Shown here piece by piece: positions 54,024 to 62,489 of a stretch of DNA of 64,000 bases (position 1 is its first letter; every line of letters begins with the position of its first letter). The stretch comes from Nitrospirota bacterium (GTDB lineage: Bacteria; Nitrospirota; JACRHL01). The stretch spans positions 32,572 through 96,571 of the forward strand of contig JACRHL010000009.1 of assembly GCA_016212085.1 (NCBI GenBank), written 5' to 3'. Position numbers and translations under genes: made by a program. Below the pieces are notes generated by a model. It was not told the DNA's origin. It saw only the letters and a program-made list of their open reading frames with translations, and ran no database searches.

Positions 54024-54974
54024 CCGACCAGCCAGAAATCCACCCACGACGTGCCCGCCGGCACCCGCCCGGCACGTATCGACGCCTACCTCGCCGCCAT
54101 CGGGCTGGTGCCCTCGCGGGCGCAGGCCCAGCGGGTGGTGGAGTCCGGCCTGGTCACCCTGAACGGGCTCCCCGCCAAGCCCAGCGCCAAGGTAAGGGGG
54201 GGCGACCGCATCGACGCCGCCATTCCCACGCCCGAGCCCCTGGCCCTCACCGCCGAGGACATCCCCCTGCCCATCGTGTTCGAGGACGATCACCTCGCCG
54301 TGATCGACAAGCCCGCCGGCATGGTCACCCACCCGGCGCCGGGCAACTGGACCGGCACCCTGGTGCAGGCCCTGCTGCACCATTTGCAGGGGCTGTCGGG
54401 CATCGGCGGGCGGGAGCGGCCGGGCATCGTGCACCGGCTCGACAAGGACACCTCGGGCCTGATGGTCGTCGCCAAGAGCGACCGCGCCCACCACGCCCTG
54501 TCCGCCGCCTTCAAGGCCCACAACCTGGACCGCCGCTACCAGGCCCTGGTGGCCGGCCACCCGGACCCGGACCACGGCACCATCGAGCTGGCCATCGGCC
54601 GCGACCGGGGCAACCGCAAGAAGGTTTCCGTCAGCACCGACTGCCCGCGCCACGCGGTCACCCACTACCGCACCCTGGCGCGCTACGACCTGCCCGGCGC
54701 GGGCACCGTGGCGCTGGTGGAGTGCAAGCTGGAGACCGGCCGCACCCACCAGATCCGCGTGCACCTGGCCAGCCGGGGGTGGCCGGTGCTGGGGGATTCC
54801 ACCTACGGCGGCCGCCGCGCCTGGCCGCGCGGGTTCACCGTGCCGCGCCAGATGCTGCACGCGGCGCGCCTTCACATCACGCACCCCATCACCGGCGAGG
54901 CGCTCAAGTTCGACGCGCCGCTGCCGGCGGATTTCAAGGACCTGCTCACCCAGTTCGAGAAGGCCGCCAAGTGA
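54012..54974 (+). CDS. rluD: 23S rRNA pseudouridine synthase (RluD family)
   Basis: A 320-aa enzyme. An N-terminal S4 RNA-binding domain (ARIDAYLAAIGLVPSRAQAQRVVESGLVTLNG) precedes the synthase core with the catalytic Asp motif HRLDKDTSGLMVVAKS and the ALVECKLETGRTHQIRVHL motif. It modifies helix 69 uridines if orthologous to RluD; RluC-like specificity is not excluded. The apparent ATG (54012) lies inside the right inverted repeat of family B copy 3. GTG at 54048 is an alternative start. Coupled to maf by GTGA. Confidence 0.93.
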   Translation: MEVPPTSQKSTHDVPAGTRPARIDAYLAAIGLVPSRAQAQRVVESGLVTLNGLPAKPSAKVRGGDRIDAAIPTPEPLALTAEDIPLPIVFEDDHLAVIDKPAGMVTHPAPGNWTGTLVQALLHHLQGLSGIGGRERPGIVHRLDKDTSGLMVVAKSDRAHHALSAAFKAHNLDRRYQALVAGHPDPDHGTIELAIGRDRGNRKKVSVSTDCPRHAVTHYRTLARYDLPGAGTVALVECKLETGRTHQIRVHLASRGWPVLGDSTYGGRRAWPRGFTVPRQMLHAARLHITHPITGEALKFDAPLPADFKDLLTQFEKAAK

Positions 54975-55546
54975 CGGCCCCCATCCTGCTCGCCTCCGCC
55001 TCGCCGCGCCGCCGGGAGCTGCTGGCCCACCTGGGCCGCCCGTTCACCTGCACCCGCGTGGACGCGGACGAGACTCCCCTGCCCGGCGAGACGCCCCAGG
55101 GCATGGTGATCCGCCTGGCGGAAATGAAGGCGCGGGCCGCCCACCACAACCCCCACGGCGTCACCATCGGCGCCGACACGGTGGTCACCCTGGATGGAAT
55201 CATCCTGGGCAAGCCCGTGGACGCGGACGACGCGGCGCGCATGCTGGCCCGCTTGCAGGGGCGCGACCACACGGTGTGGACCGGCGTGGCGGTGCTCGGC
55301 CCCGGCGACCGCAGCGACGTGCTGGCCGAGGCCACCCGGGTCTGGTTCCGCCCCATGACCCACGCGGAGATCGACGCCTACGTGGCCACCGGCGAACCGC
55401 TGGACAAGGCCGGTGCCTACGGCATCCAGGAAAAGGGCGCCCGCTTCGTGGAGAAGGTGGAGGGGGACTACTTCACGGTGGTGGGGCTGCCCCTGTGCCG
55501 CCTGGGGACCATGCTCGACCAGGCCCTGGGGCCCGCATCCGTATAA
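54971..55546 (+). CDS. maf: Maf-like nucleotide pyrophosphatase
   Basis: A 191-aa house-cleaning enzyme that hydrolyses dTTP/UTP or modified nucleotides. N-terminal ILLASASPRRRELL, GADTVVTLDGIILGKP, and the late GEPLDKAGAYGIQEKGARFVEKVEGDYFTVVGLPL are the family marks. It starts at GTG overlapping the rluD stop. Confidence 0.95.
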   Translation: MTAPILLASASPRRRELLAHLGRPFTCTRVDADETPLPGETPQGMVIRLAEMKARAAHHNPHGVTIGADTVVTLDGIILGKPVDADDAARMLARLQGRDHTVWTGVAVLGPGDRSDVLAEATRVWFRPMTHAEIDAYVATGEPLDKAGAYGIQEKGARFVEKVEGDYFTVVGLPLCRLGTMLDQALGPASV

Positions 55547-55632
55547 CCCCGGCCTAATCCCCCCGCCCAAACCCGCCGACCGGATGGGACGGGGTAGCGC
55601 GTGGCGCGCGGCCCCGCGGAGGGGAGCATCCC

Positions 55633-56022
55633 ATGGCCAAGATACTGATCGTCGAGGACGCCACGGACGTGGCGAAGGCACTGGCGCTGCGCGTGACATC
55701 GCGCGGCCACACCCCCATCCTGGCGGCGGACGCCGCCGCCGGCACCGCCCTGGCCAAGGCCGAGCGGCCCGACCTGGTGCTGCTGGACATCGCCATTCCA
55801 CCGGACCAGGAATGGGGCGTCGCCCGCGCCGGGGGCATCGCCGTGGCCCACCGCCTGCGCGCCGACGCGGACACCCAGACAATCCCCATCATCTTCCTCA
55901 CCGCCGGCAGCGACGACACCATCCGCCAGACCGCCCTGGCCATGGACCCGGCGGGATTCTTCCAAAAACCCTACAGCGCGGACCTGCTGTTCCAGGCGGT
56001 GGAGAACGCGCTAAGCCACTAA
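55633..56022 (+). CDS. Single-domain response regulator
   Basis: A 129-aa receiver domain with no output domain. Acidic pair in IVEDATD, phospho-acceptor Asp52 (LLDIAIPPD), Thr in FLTAGS and Lys in FFQKPYS. A loop after Asp52 (QEWGVARAGG) is longer than usual. No kinase adjoins, so it probably relays phosphate or binds a target protein. Transcription ends at a terminator 26 bases downstream. Confidence 0.88.
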   Translation: MAKILIVEDATDVAKALALRVTSRGHTPILAADAAAGTALAKAERPDLVLLDIAIPPDQEWGVARAGGIAVAHRLRADADTQTIPIIFLTAGSDDTIRQTALAMDPAGFFQKPYSADLLFQAVENALSH

Positions 56023-56047
56023 AGGCCCTACTGATACAACAACTCTG

Positions 56048-56079
56048 GGCCTCGTCGGCTAGCGACGAGGCCATTTTTT
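56048..56079 (+). terminator. Rho-independent terminator after the response regulator
   Basis: A perfect 10-bp stem GGCCTCGTCG / CGACGAGGCC with loop GCTAG, followed by ATTTTTTA. It marks the end of GC-rich core sequence before the lower-GC gene at 56169. Confidence 0.9.
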
Positions 56080-56168
56080 ATGCAAAATGCACCAATGAGG
56101 GGGTAGCCCATCAAACGAGTTAAGCTGGCTCAACACAACGGATCAGGCGACAGGAAGGGCAAAGCACG

Positions 56169-56936
56169 ATGAGCAAGTACGATCCGCTGAGTGAACACCT
56201 CCGCTTACTGCGAGAACCACTCTGGAGCGCGACGTTCATCGAGATCGAAAGGGTTCTTGGCTTCAGGCTTCCAAACAGCGCGAAAACCTATCAAGCATGG
56301 TGGGCGAACGAGGACAATCCCACGAGCCACGTTCAAAAGCTGGCGTGGATGCGTGCCGGGTGGCACATCGCGAACGTTGATTTCTTACGCAAGCGCGTAC
56401 TCTTCCGGCGGAACGGCCACACCGGATCGGAACCACAATCCAGCCACACATTAACCGGGTCATACGCACCTCCCACTCCCTCCACCACCACGATTCCGCC
56501 CTGGGAAAGGCCATCCAATTTCTCCGCCATGTTTCGCTACCAATGGCAACCCATTGGTCAAATCGTACTGGATGCTGACAAGAAGCTGTTGTTTCCAACA
56601 CCACCAGGAGGCCCCGGCGTTTATCGCTTTTGCGTGAGAGAAGGCGACAAGGTGTCGTGGTACGTGGGAGAGAGCAGCTCGTTGGGCCGGCGATTCGCGA
56701 ACTATAAGACACCCGGCCCAACACAACAAACCAACCTGCGACTGAATGAGCGATTTACCGATGCATTGCTGTTTGGCGGAACCATCTCGGTCTCTGTCAT
56801 CGTGAACACGGCGTGGATCATCCAAGACGGGACGGAACGCCAAGCAGATTTCGCAAGAACGTCAGTACGACGCATGTTCGAAAACGCGGTTCTGTCACTG
56901 GACGTCGGCAGCGGTGAACACGTCTTAAATCGCTGA
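56169..56936 (+). CDS. DUF7662-GIY-YIG fusion protein
   Basis: A 255-aa protein. Residues 3-81 match the DUF7662-type domain (KYDPLSEHLRLL..FIEIERVLGFRLPNSAKTYQAWWAN..LAWMRAGWHIANVDF...VLFRR). A Ser/Thr/Pro linker (about 85-125) leads to a GIY-YIG nuclease: GVYRF (150-154), WYVGESSSLGRRFANY (164-179) with its Arg, and Glu238 in FENAVL as the metal ligand. Base composition is lower in GC than the neighbours, and the TGA is followed with no gap by the stop of the convergent ABC permease gene, so it looks like an acquired single-gene insert. Likely a nuclease with a DNA- or protein-binding N-domain; defence role is a guess. Confidence 0.75.
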   Translation: MSKYDPLSEHLRLLREPLWSATFIEIERVLGFRLPNSAKTYQAWWANEDNPTSHVQKLAWMRAGWHIANVDFLRKRVLFRRNGHTGSEPQSSHTLTGSYAPPTPSTTTIPPWERPSNFSAMFRYQWQPIGQIVLDADKKLLFPTPPGGPGVYRFCVREGDKVSWYVGESSSLGRRFANYKTPGPTQQTNLRLNERFTDALLFGGTISVSVIVNTAWIIQDGTERQADFARTSVRRMFENAVLSLDVGSGEHVLNR

Positions 56937-57728
56937 TTACTCACCCACCCTGAGCAGACGGCCCTCGCGCTTGGCCTCGGCCAGCGTCCGGTAGAAGAAC
57001 GCCAGCGCCGCCACCAGGTACACGGCGTTCAGGGCGTAGGCGGCCATCAGGTGGGTGGTGGGAACGCCGGCGCCGTCCAGCACCTGGCGCATGCCCTCGA
57101 ACACGTGGGCGGCGGGGATGGCGTGGGACACGGGCTGCAAAAAGCCCGGCAGCACCGACACCGGGTAGAACACGGCGGCCACCGGCTGGATGAGGAAGAT
57201 CAACCCCCACGCCAGGCTTTCCGCCCCCTGGCCGAAGCGCATGACCAGGCCGGCGATGAAGATGCCCATGCTCCACCCCATCAGCACCAGGCTGCCCATG
57301 AAGACCCACAGCCACACCCCCATGACGAAGGCCGAGAAGCCGTAGAACAGGTACGCAATCAGCAGCGTCACCACGGTGGTGAAGGCCACCCGCATGATGG
57401 CGATGCCCATGCTGGCGGCGATGAACTCGGCGGGCCTTAGGGGGCTCACGAACAGGTTCAGCAGGTTGCGCGACCAGACCTCCTCCAGGTAGGCCACGCT
57501 CACCCCCACCTGGGAGCGGAACAGCACGTCCCACAGGATCAGCCCGCCCAGGAAGTAGGCCAGGAAGTTGGGCAGTTCCCCCTCGAACTGGCGCAGGTAG
57601 ATGGTCACGAAGCCCCACACCAGGATGTCCACCACCGGCCAGTAGAGCTGCTCCAGCAGGCGCGGCAGGCTGCCCCGGTACAGGTAGAAATAGCGCAGGA
57701 TCAGCCCGCGCACGCGGCCCAGGTTCAT
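56937..57728 (-). CDS. ABC-2 type transporter permease
   Basis: A 263-aa membrane protein with six helices, ABC-2 fold (YWPVVDILVWGFVTIYL; FIFLIQPVAAVFYPVSVLP). The ATG overlaps the stop of the ATPase gene. Together they form a minimal exporter, of the type used for drugs, polysaccharides or lipids; substrate unknown. Confidence 0.9.
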   Translation of the reverse strand: MNLGRVRGLILRYFYLYRGSLPRLLEQLYWPVVDILVWGFVTIYLRQFEGELPNFLAYFLGGLILWDVLFRSQVGVSVAYLEEVWSRNLLNLFVSPLRPAEFIAASMGIAIMRVAFTTVVTLLIAYLFYGFSAFVMGVWLWVFMGSLVLMGWSMGIFIAGLVMRFGQGAESLAWGLIFLIQPVAAVFYPVSVLPGFLQPVSHAIPAAHVFEGMRQVLDGAGVPTTHLMAAYALNAVYLVAALAFFYRTLAEAKREGRLLRVGE

Positions 57729-58480
57729 GCCAGCGCCTCCCCGCCCCGGGCCACGTGGATGAACACCTCCTCCAGGGTGGCCCGGCCGTAGCGGTCCAGG
57801 ATCTGGCGCGGGGAGCCCTCCATCAGCTTGCGGCCCTTGTCGATGAACAGGATGCGGTCGCACAGCGCCTCCATCTCCGCCATGTTGTGGGAGGTGATGA
57901 GCACCGTGGCGCCGCGCTCCCGCTGCACGGACAGCAGCACCTGGCGGGTCTTGTCGGCCATGTCCGGGTCCAGGCTCGCCGTCGGTTCGTCCAGGAACAG
58001 GATGGCCGGGTCGTTGAGCAGCGCCTTGGCCAGGTACACGCGGGTCTTCTGGCCGCTGGACAGGTCGCCCACCTTCTTCTTCATGGCGTGGCCGATCTCG
58101 AAGCGCTCCACCAGCTCATGGATGCACGCCTTGGGGTCCTTCACCCCGTACAGGGCGGCGAACACCCGCAGGTTCTCCCAGACCGTGAGCCGTAACGGCA
58201 GCGACACGTAGGTGGACGAGAAGTTCACCCTGGACAGGATCGCCTCGCGCCCCTTGGGGTAGCGCAAGCCCAGCACCTCCACCTCGCCGGCGGTGGGGGT
58301 GACGAGGTCGAGCAGCATGGAGATGGTGGTGGTCTTGCCCGCGCCGTTGGCGCCCAGCAGGCCGTAGATCTCGCCCCGGCGGATCTCGAACGACAGGTCG
58401 TCCACCGCCAGGGTGGCGCCGAAGCGCTTGGACAGGCCGCGCACGCGCACGGCGGGGGTTGCGGGGGTCAGGGCATCCAC
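57725..58480 (-). CDS. ABC transporter ATP-binding protein
   Basis: A 251-aa ATPase. Walker A GANGAGKTT, signature LSSGQKTRVYLAKAL, Walker B ILFLDEPTASLDPD, switch ITSHNM. It resembles CcmA/NodI-type ABC-2 ATPases. First gene of the two-gene exporter operon. The 337 bases upstream of it (58481-58817) contain family A copy 4 (58494-58655), an imperfect hairpin (58684-58726, GTGAAAGCGCC / GGCGTTTTCA) and no gene. Confidence 0.93.
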   Translation of the reverse strand: MDALTPATPAVRVRGLSKRFGATLAVDDLSFEIRRGEIYGLLGANGAGKTTTISMLLDLVTPTAGEVEVLGLRYPKGREAILSRVNFSSTYVSLPLRLTVWENLRVFAALYGVKDPKACIHELVERFEIGHAMKKKVGDLSSGQKTRVYLAKALLNDPAILFLDEPTASLDPDMADKTRQVLLSVQRERGATVLITSHNMAEMEALCDRILFIDKGRKLMEGSPRQILDRYGRATLEEVFIHVARGGEALA

Positions 58481-58493
58481 CGCCCCATTCTAC

Positions 58494-58655
58494 CAGGATG
58501 CTGAAAAAGCCCCCCCATGGACTTTTTCAACCCGAAACCGGGCAATCGCGGCCCCCTGTTTATCCTGATTTCAAGCGCTTACGCGCACGCGATCCGCCGG
58601 CACATCCCCGTGCCGGACGCGGGTCCGCTGAAAAACGCCGTTTTTCAACAGCCCG
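58494..58655. repeat. Family A palindromic repeat, copy 4 (162 bp, opposite orientation)
   Basis: Reversed relative to copies 1 and 2: it starts CAGGATGCTGAAAAAG..CATGGACTTTTTCAACCCG and ends GCTGAAAAACGCCGTTTTTCAACAGCC. The middle (..TCAAGCGCTTACGCGCACGCGATCC..) is the reverse complement of the other copies with changes. Here it lies upstream of both flanking genes and touches no stop codon. Confidence 0.8.
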
Positions 58656-58817
58656 CCACCGGATGCATCCCGCGCCGGGCACGCGGTGAAAGCGCCACGG
58701 CGGGGTGGCGCGGGGGGCGTTTTCATGCCACCCTGATCTATGTCATAATGCACCACCTTGCCAAAAAGTAGTCCGTTCCGGCCCGCCGGGTCCTGATAGT
58801 TAAATGGAGATGGCCGA

Positions 58818-60842
58818 ATGATTCAGCCAAACCCGCTCAACGTCGTCAACTTCGACTACCACCACTTCCAGGAGACGGTGGAGTGTCAGCACGCCTGCCC
58901 GGTGCACACGGACGCGCGCGGCTACATCGTCGCCATCGGCGAGGGGCGTTACGAGGACGCCTACCGCATCGCCCGCGAGCCGAACCCGTTCGCCTCCATC
59001 TGCGGCCGCGTGTGCGGCGCCCCGTGCGAGGCCGCCTGCCGCCGCGGCAAGCTCGACAAGCCGGTGGCCATCCGCGCCCTCAAGCGCTTCGTGTGCGAGC
59101 AGTTCGGTGTGGAATCGCCGGAGAAGCGCAACCGGGTCTATACCGACGTGCTCAAGGGCACCTTCCTGGCCGACTCCCGGCACGAGTTCGACATCAGCAA
59201 CATCAAGCGCCTGATGGGCACCACCGGCGTGCTCGACGCCGAGACCCGGAACACCGGCCCCAAGGTGGCGGTGATCGGCTCCGGCGTGTCCGGCATGACC
59301 TGCGCCCACGACCTGAACCTGTTCGGCTACCAGGTCACCGTGTTCGAGCGCCAGCCGCGCATCGGCGCCGGCGGCATGCTGGCCCAGGGCGTGCCCGTGT
59401 TCCGCCTGGACCGCCGCGCGGTCTACGCCGAGGTGGACGCCATCGCCGCCATGGGGGTGGAGGTGCGCTACGGCGTCAACATCGGCGTCGACAAGACCAT
59501 GCAGGACCTGCGCGACGAGGGCTACAAGGCCATCGTCATCGCCTGCGGCCTGCAGAACGCCCGCCGCATCCCCATCCCCGGCCACGACGGGCCCGGCATC
59601 ATCGAGGGCATCGCCTACCTGCGGCGCAGCAATTTTGGCGAGAAGATCCCCCACAAGGGCCGCGTGATCGTCATCGGCGGCGGCGACGTGGCCATGGACT
59701 GCGCCCGCACCGCCCTGCGCCAGGGCGCCAGCAAGGTGCAGGTGGTGTGCCTGGAGCCGGAGGGCGGCATGCGCGGCTCCGAGTACGAGCGCATCGAGTC
59801 CCGCTACGAGGGCATCGGTATCCATAACGACCGGGGTCCCCAGCGCTACGTGCGCGACGACGACGGCAACCTGGTGGGCATCGAGTTCAAGACCGTGGCG
59901 TCCATCTTCGACGCCCAGGGCCGCTTCGCCCCGTCGTTCATCGAGGGCACCGAGACCGTGTGGGAGACCGACGAGATCATCCTGGCCGTCGGCCAGATGG
60001 CCGACACCGCCTTCCTGAAGGGCGAGGACGACCGGGTGGTGCAGGCCGCCCCCGGCGTCATCAAGAGCGACCCGAAGACCTACCAGACCTCGGCGCCGGA
60101 CGTGTTCATCACCGGCGACGTGGCCACCGGCCCCAAGCTGTTCATCGACGGCGTGTCGCACGGCCACAAGGTGGCGCGCTCCATCCACCAGATCCTGTCG
60201 GGCAAGTCCATCGAGATCCACCCGCACGCGGTGATGCGCCCCATGACCCAGTACGAGACGGTCCAGCGCTACGAGGCCATCCAGCGCCGGGGCGAGCCGC
60301 ACCTGCCCCTGGCCATGCGCCAGGACGGGGACGGCCACTTCACCAACACCCTGGTGGATTTCTCCTATGGCGAGGAGGAGGCCCGTTATCAGGCCTCGCG
60401 CTGCCTGCGCTGCAACATCAACGTGGTGATGGACGGCGAGCTGTGCATCGCCTGCTCCGGCTGCGTGGACATCTGCCCGGAAAAGGTGCTCAAGCTGGTG
60501 CCCATCGACCAGGTGGGCCAGGCGGACCGGTTCGCCGGCGGCGCGCAGCCCATCTTCGGGGTGGACCCGCAGCACTTCGTGCACGGGCCGGGCATGCACG
60601 CGGGCCTGTCCGACGTGGCCAACGACAAGGGCGCGGTGATGCTGTTCGACAGCTACCTGTGCATCCGCTGCGGCCTGTGCGCCATGCGCTGCCCCACCCG
60701 CTGCATCACCATGGAGAAATTCCAGTTCGACGAGGAGCTGGTGTACGCGGGCCAGGCGCCGGAGCAGGACACCAGCGAGACGGGCATGAGCAAGTTCCTC
60801 GGCCGCCTGTCGCGCCTCATCGCCCCCGGCCACACCGGGTAG
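58818..60842 (+). CDS. GltD-like FAD/NAD(P) oxidoreductase with C-terminal 2[4Fe-4S] ferredoxin domain
   Basis: A 674-aa protein. An N-terminal Fe-S helical domain like glutamate synthase small subunit (CQHACPVHTDARGYI; CGRVCGAPCEAACRRG), FAD site VAVIGSGVSGMTCAHDL, NAD(P) site VIVIGGGDVAMDCARTA, GDVATGPKLFIDGVSHG. The C-terminal quarter has CLRC-N and two ferredoxin motifs, CIACSGCVDICP and CIRCGLCAMRCP. No gltB-like large subunit adjoins. It may shuttle electrons between NAD(P)H and ferredoxin or a quinone-linked complex. Monocistronic, followed by a terminator. Confidence 0.9.
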   Translation: MIQPNPLNVVNFDYHHFQETVECQHACPVHTDARGYIVAIGEGRYEDAYRIAREPNPFASICGRVCGAPCEAACRRGKLDKPVAIRALKRFVCEQFGVESPEKRNRVYTDVLKGTFLADSRHEFDISNIKRLMGTTGVLDAETRNTGPKVAVIGSGVSGMTCAHDLNLFGYQVTVFERQPRIGAGGMLAQGVPVFRLDRRAVYAEVDAIAAMGVEVRYGVNIGVDKTMQDLRDEGYKAIVIACGLQNARRIPIPGHDGPGIIEGIAYLRRSNFGEKIPHKGRVIVIGGGDVAMDCARTALRQGASKVQVVCLEPEGGMRGSEYERIESRYEGIGIHNDRGPQRYVRDDDGNLVGIEFKTVASIFDAQGRFAPSFIEGTETVWETDEIILAVGQMADTAFLKGEDDRVVQAAPGVIKSDPKTYQTSAPDVFITGDVATGPKLFIDGVSHGHKVARSIHQILSGKSIEIHPHAVMRPMTQYETVQRYEAIQRRGEPHLPLAMRQDGDGHFTNTLVDFSYGEEEARYQASRCLRCNINVVMDGELCIACSGCVDICPEKVLKLVPIDQVGQADRFAGGAQPIFGVDPQHFVHGPGMHAGLSDVANDKGAVMLFDSYLCIRCGLCAMRCPTRCITMEKFQFDEELVYAGQAPEQDTSETGMSKFLGRLSRLIAPGHTG

Positions 60843-60857
60843 GCGCGCCCACCGGCC

Positions 60858-60890
60858 AAAAAAGGGGGTGGCCGCGCGCCACCCCCTTTT
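60858..60890 (+). terminator. Terminator after the GltD-like gene
   Basis: A-run, stem GGGGGTGGC / GCCACCCCC with a 5-base loop, then TTTTATT. It precedes tRNA-Val and could work in both directions. Confidence 0.88.
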
Positions 60891-60936
60891 ATTGGCGCCC
60901 CGGTTGTGGGTATAATGCCGCCCTTCGCGTCGGAAC

Positions 60937-61012
60937 GGACGATTAGCTCAGTTGGTAGAGCACTACCTTCACACGGTAGGGGTCACTGGTTCGAGTCCAG
61001 TATCGTCCACCA
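60937..61012 (+). tRNA. tRNA-Val (anticodon CAC)
   Basis: A 76-base cloverleaf with encoded CCA. Acceptor GGACGAT / ATCGTCC, D-arm GCTC..GAGC, anticodon arm CTACC-TTCACAC-GGTAG with anticodon CAC, T-arm CTGGTTCGAGTCCAG. TATAAT at 60911-60916 is a likely -10. Its 3' end is the probable attachment site of the integrative element that follows. Confidence 0.97.
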
Positions 61013-61045
61013 TTCACTAATCCGAGACAGTCCGATAAAGTTCAG

Positions 61046-61080
61046 AAAGCCCGCTTCCCACTTGGGGGAGCGGGCTTTTT
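61046..61080 (+). terminator. Terminator after tRNA-Val
   Basis: Stem AAGCCCGCTTCCC / GGGGGAGCGGGCTT followed by five T residues, 34 bases past the tRNA end. Confidence 0.88.
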
Positions 61081-61108
61081 GTTGTCTGGCCGTGTCTGGG
61101 AGTATCCG

Positions 61109-61138
61109 TTGACAGCCCGTCTCTTTCGTCGGTAGATT
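61109..61138 (+). promoter_or_regulatory. Promoter for the integrase region
   Basis: TTGACA (61109-61114) and TAGATT (61133-61138) with an 18-base spacer, 42 bases before the first integrase-like start codon. Confidence 0.55.
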
Positions 61139-61179
61139 TGCGGGGTCAAGCTACCGCACGAGGGGGCGCGTACCGACAG

Positions 61180-61281
61180 ATGATTACCGAAACCGCCATT
61201 CTCAACGCCCAGGCCCGAGAGAGGCCGTTCAAGATGGCCGACGGCATGGGCATGTACCTGGAGGAGCCCCCATGCCATTGA
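61180..61281 (+). pseudogene. Remnant of a second P4-type integrase N-terminus
   Basis: A 33-codon frame whose product (ITETAILNAQARERPFKMADGMGMYLEE) parallels the N-terminus of the full integrase just downstream (LTDTHVRNAKPGPKPFKMADGGGLYLLV), including the PFKMADG core. It ends in TGA ten bases into the intact gene. This looks like the leftover start of another DUF4102 integrase after replacement or tandem insertion. Confidence 0.7.
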
Positions 61282-62489
61282 CCGACACCCACGTGCGCAA
61301 CGCCAAGCCCGGCCCGAAGCCGTTCAAGATGGCCGACGGCGGCGGGCTCTACCTGCTGGTGAACCCCCAGGGGGGCAAGTGGTGGCGCTTGGACTACCGC
61401 TTTGACGGCAGGCGCAAGACCCTGGCCTGCGGCACTTACCCCGGCGTGTCGTTGAAGGACGCGCGGGAACGGCGCGACGCGGCCCGCAAGCTCCTGGCGC
61501 ACGGGGTTGATCCGGGGGAGGCCCGCAAGGCCGAGAAGGCGTCCCGCGTCCATAAGGCCGCCAACACCTTCGAGGCGGTGGCGCGGGAGTGGTTCGCCCG
61601 GAACTCCCCCGGCTGGGCACCGGGCCATGCGAGCAAGATCATCGGGCGCCTGGAGAAGGACGTGTTCCCCTGGCTGGGCGCCCGGCCCATCGCCGACATC
61701 AGCGCGCCGGAGTTGCTGCGGGTGCTGCGGCGCATCGAGGAGCGGGGCGCCCTGGAAACCGCCCACCGCACCCAGCAGAACTGCGGGATGGTGTTCCGCT
61801 TCGCCATCTGCACGGGCCGCGCCGAGCGTAACCCGGCGGCGGACCTGAAGGGCGCCCTGCCACCGTCGCGGGCCACGCACTACGCCACCATCACCGACCC
61901 CAAGGCCATCGGCGCCCTGCTGCGGGCGATGGACAGCTATCAGGGCTCCAACGTGACGCGCTGCGCCCTACTCCTTGCCCCGCTGGTGTTCGTGCGTCCT
62001 GGCGAGCTACGCAAGGCGGAGTGGGCGGAAATCGACATGGGCAAGGCCGAGTGGCGCATCCCCGCCCACAAGATGAAGAGCCGGGCCATGCACGTGGTGC
62101 CCCTGCCCGCCCAGGCGTTGGAAATCCTGCGGGAGTTGCACCCCCTCACCGGCCACGGCCGCTACCTGTTCCCCAGCGAGCGAACCGGCGAGCGGCCGAT
62201 GAGCGAGAACACGGTGAACGCCGCCCTGCGCCGCCTCGGGTTCACCAAGGAGGAAATCACCGGCCACGGCTTCCGCGCCATGGCGTCCACCACCTTGAAC
62301 GAGAAGGGGTGGAGCCGGGATGCCATCGAACGCCAGCTTGCCCACGCCGAGCGGGACACGGTGCGCGCCGCCTACAACCACGCCGAGCACCTTCCGGAGC
62401 GGAGCAAGATGATGCAGTGGTGGGCGGACCACCTGGGGCGGTTGCGGGAAGGTGGTGAGATCGTACCGCTGCGGAGGGGTGCGCTGTGA
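61272..62489 (+). CDS. int: P4-type tyrosine integrase
   Basis: A 405-aa site-specific recombinase. N-terminal DUF4102 arm-binding domain (1-90), a SAM-like core (about 100-190) and the catalytic domain: Arg in FVRPGELRKAEW, Lys, H-x-x-R in ITGHGFRAMASTTLNE, HAERDTVRAAYNHAEHL with the Tyr nucleophile. It sits just after tRNA-Val, as usual for this family. GAGGAG precedes the ATG. Stop overlaps the next start. Confidence 0.95.
   Translation: MPLTDTHVRNAKPGPKPFKMADGGGLYLLVNPQGGKWWRLDYRFDGRRKTLACGTYPGVSLKDARERRDAARKLLAHGVDPGEARKAEKASRVHKAANTFEAVAREWFARNSPGWAPGHASKIIGRLEKDVFPWLGARPIADISAPELLRVLRRIEERGALETAHRTQQNCGMVFRFAICTGRAERNPAADLKGALPPSRATHYATITDPKAIGALLRAMDSYQGSNVTRCALLLAPLVFVRPGELRKAEWAEIDMGKAEWRIPAHKMKSRAMHVVPLPAQALEILRELHPLTGHGRYLFPSERTGERPMSENTVNAALRRLGFTKEEITGHGFRAMASTTLNEKGWSRDAIERQLAHAERDTVRAAYNHAEHLPERSKMMQWWADHLGRLREGGEIVPLRRGAL

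Noticed and set aside
58517..58771. Plus-strand frame over family A copy 4
   Set aside because: Almost wholly repeat sequence; no conserved protein features.
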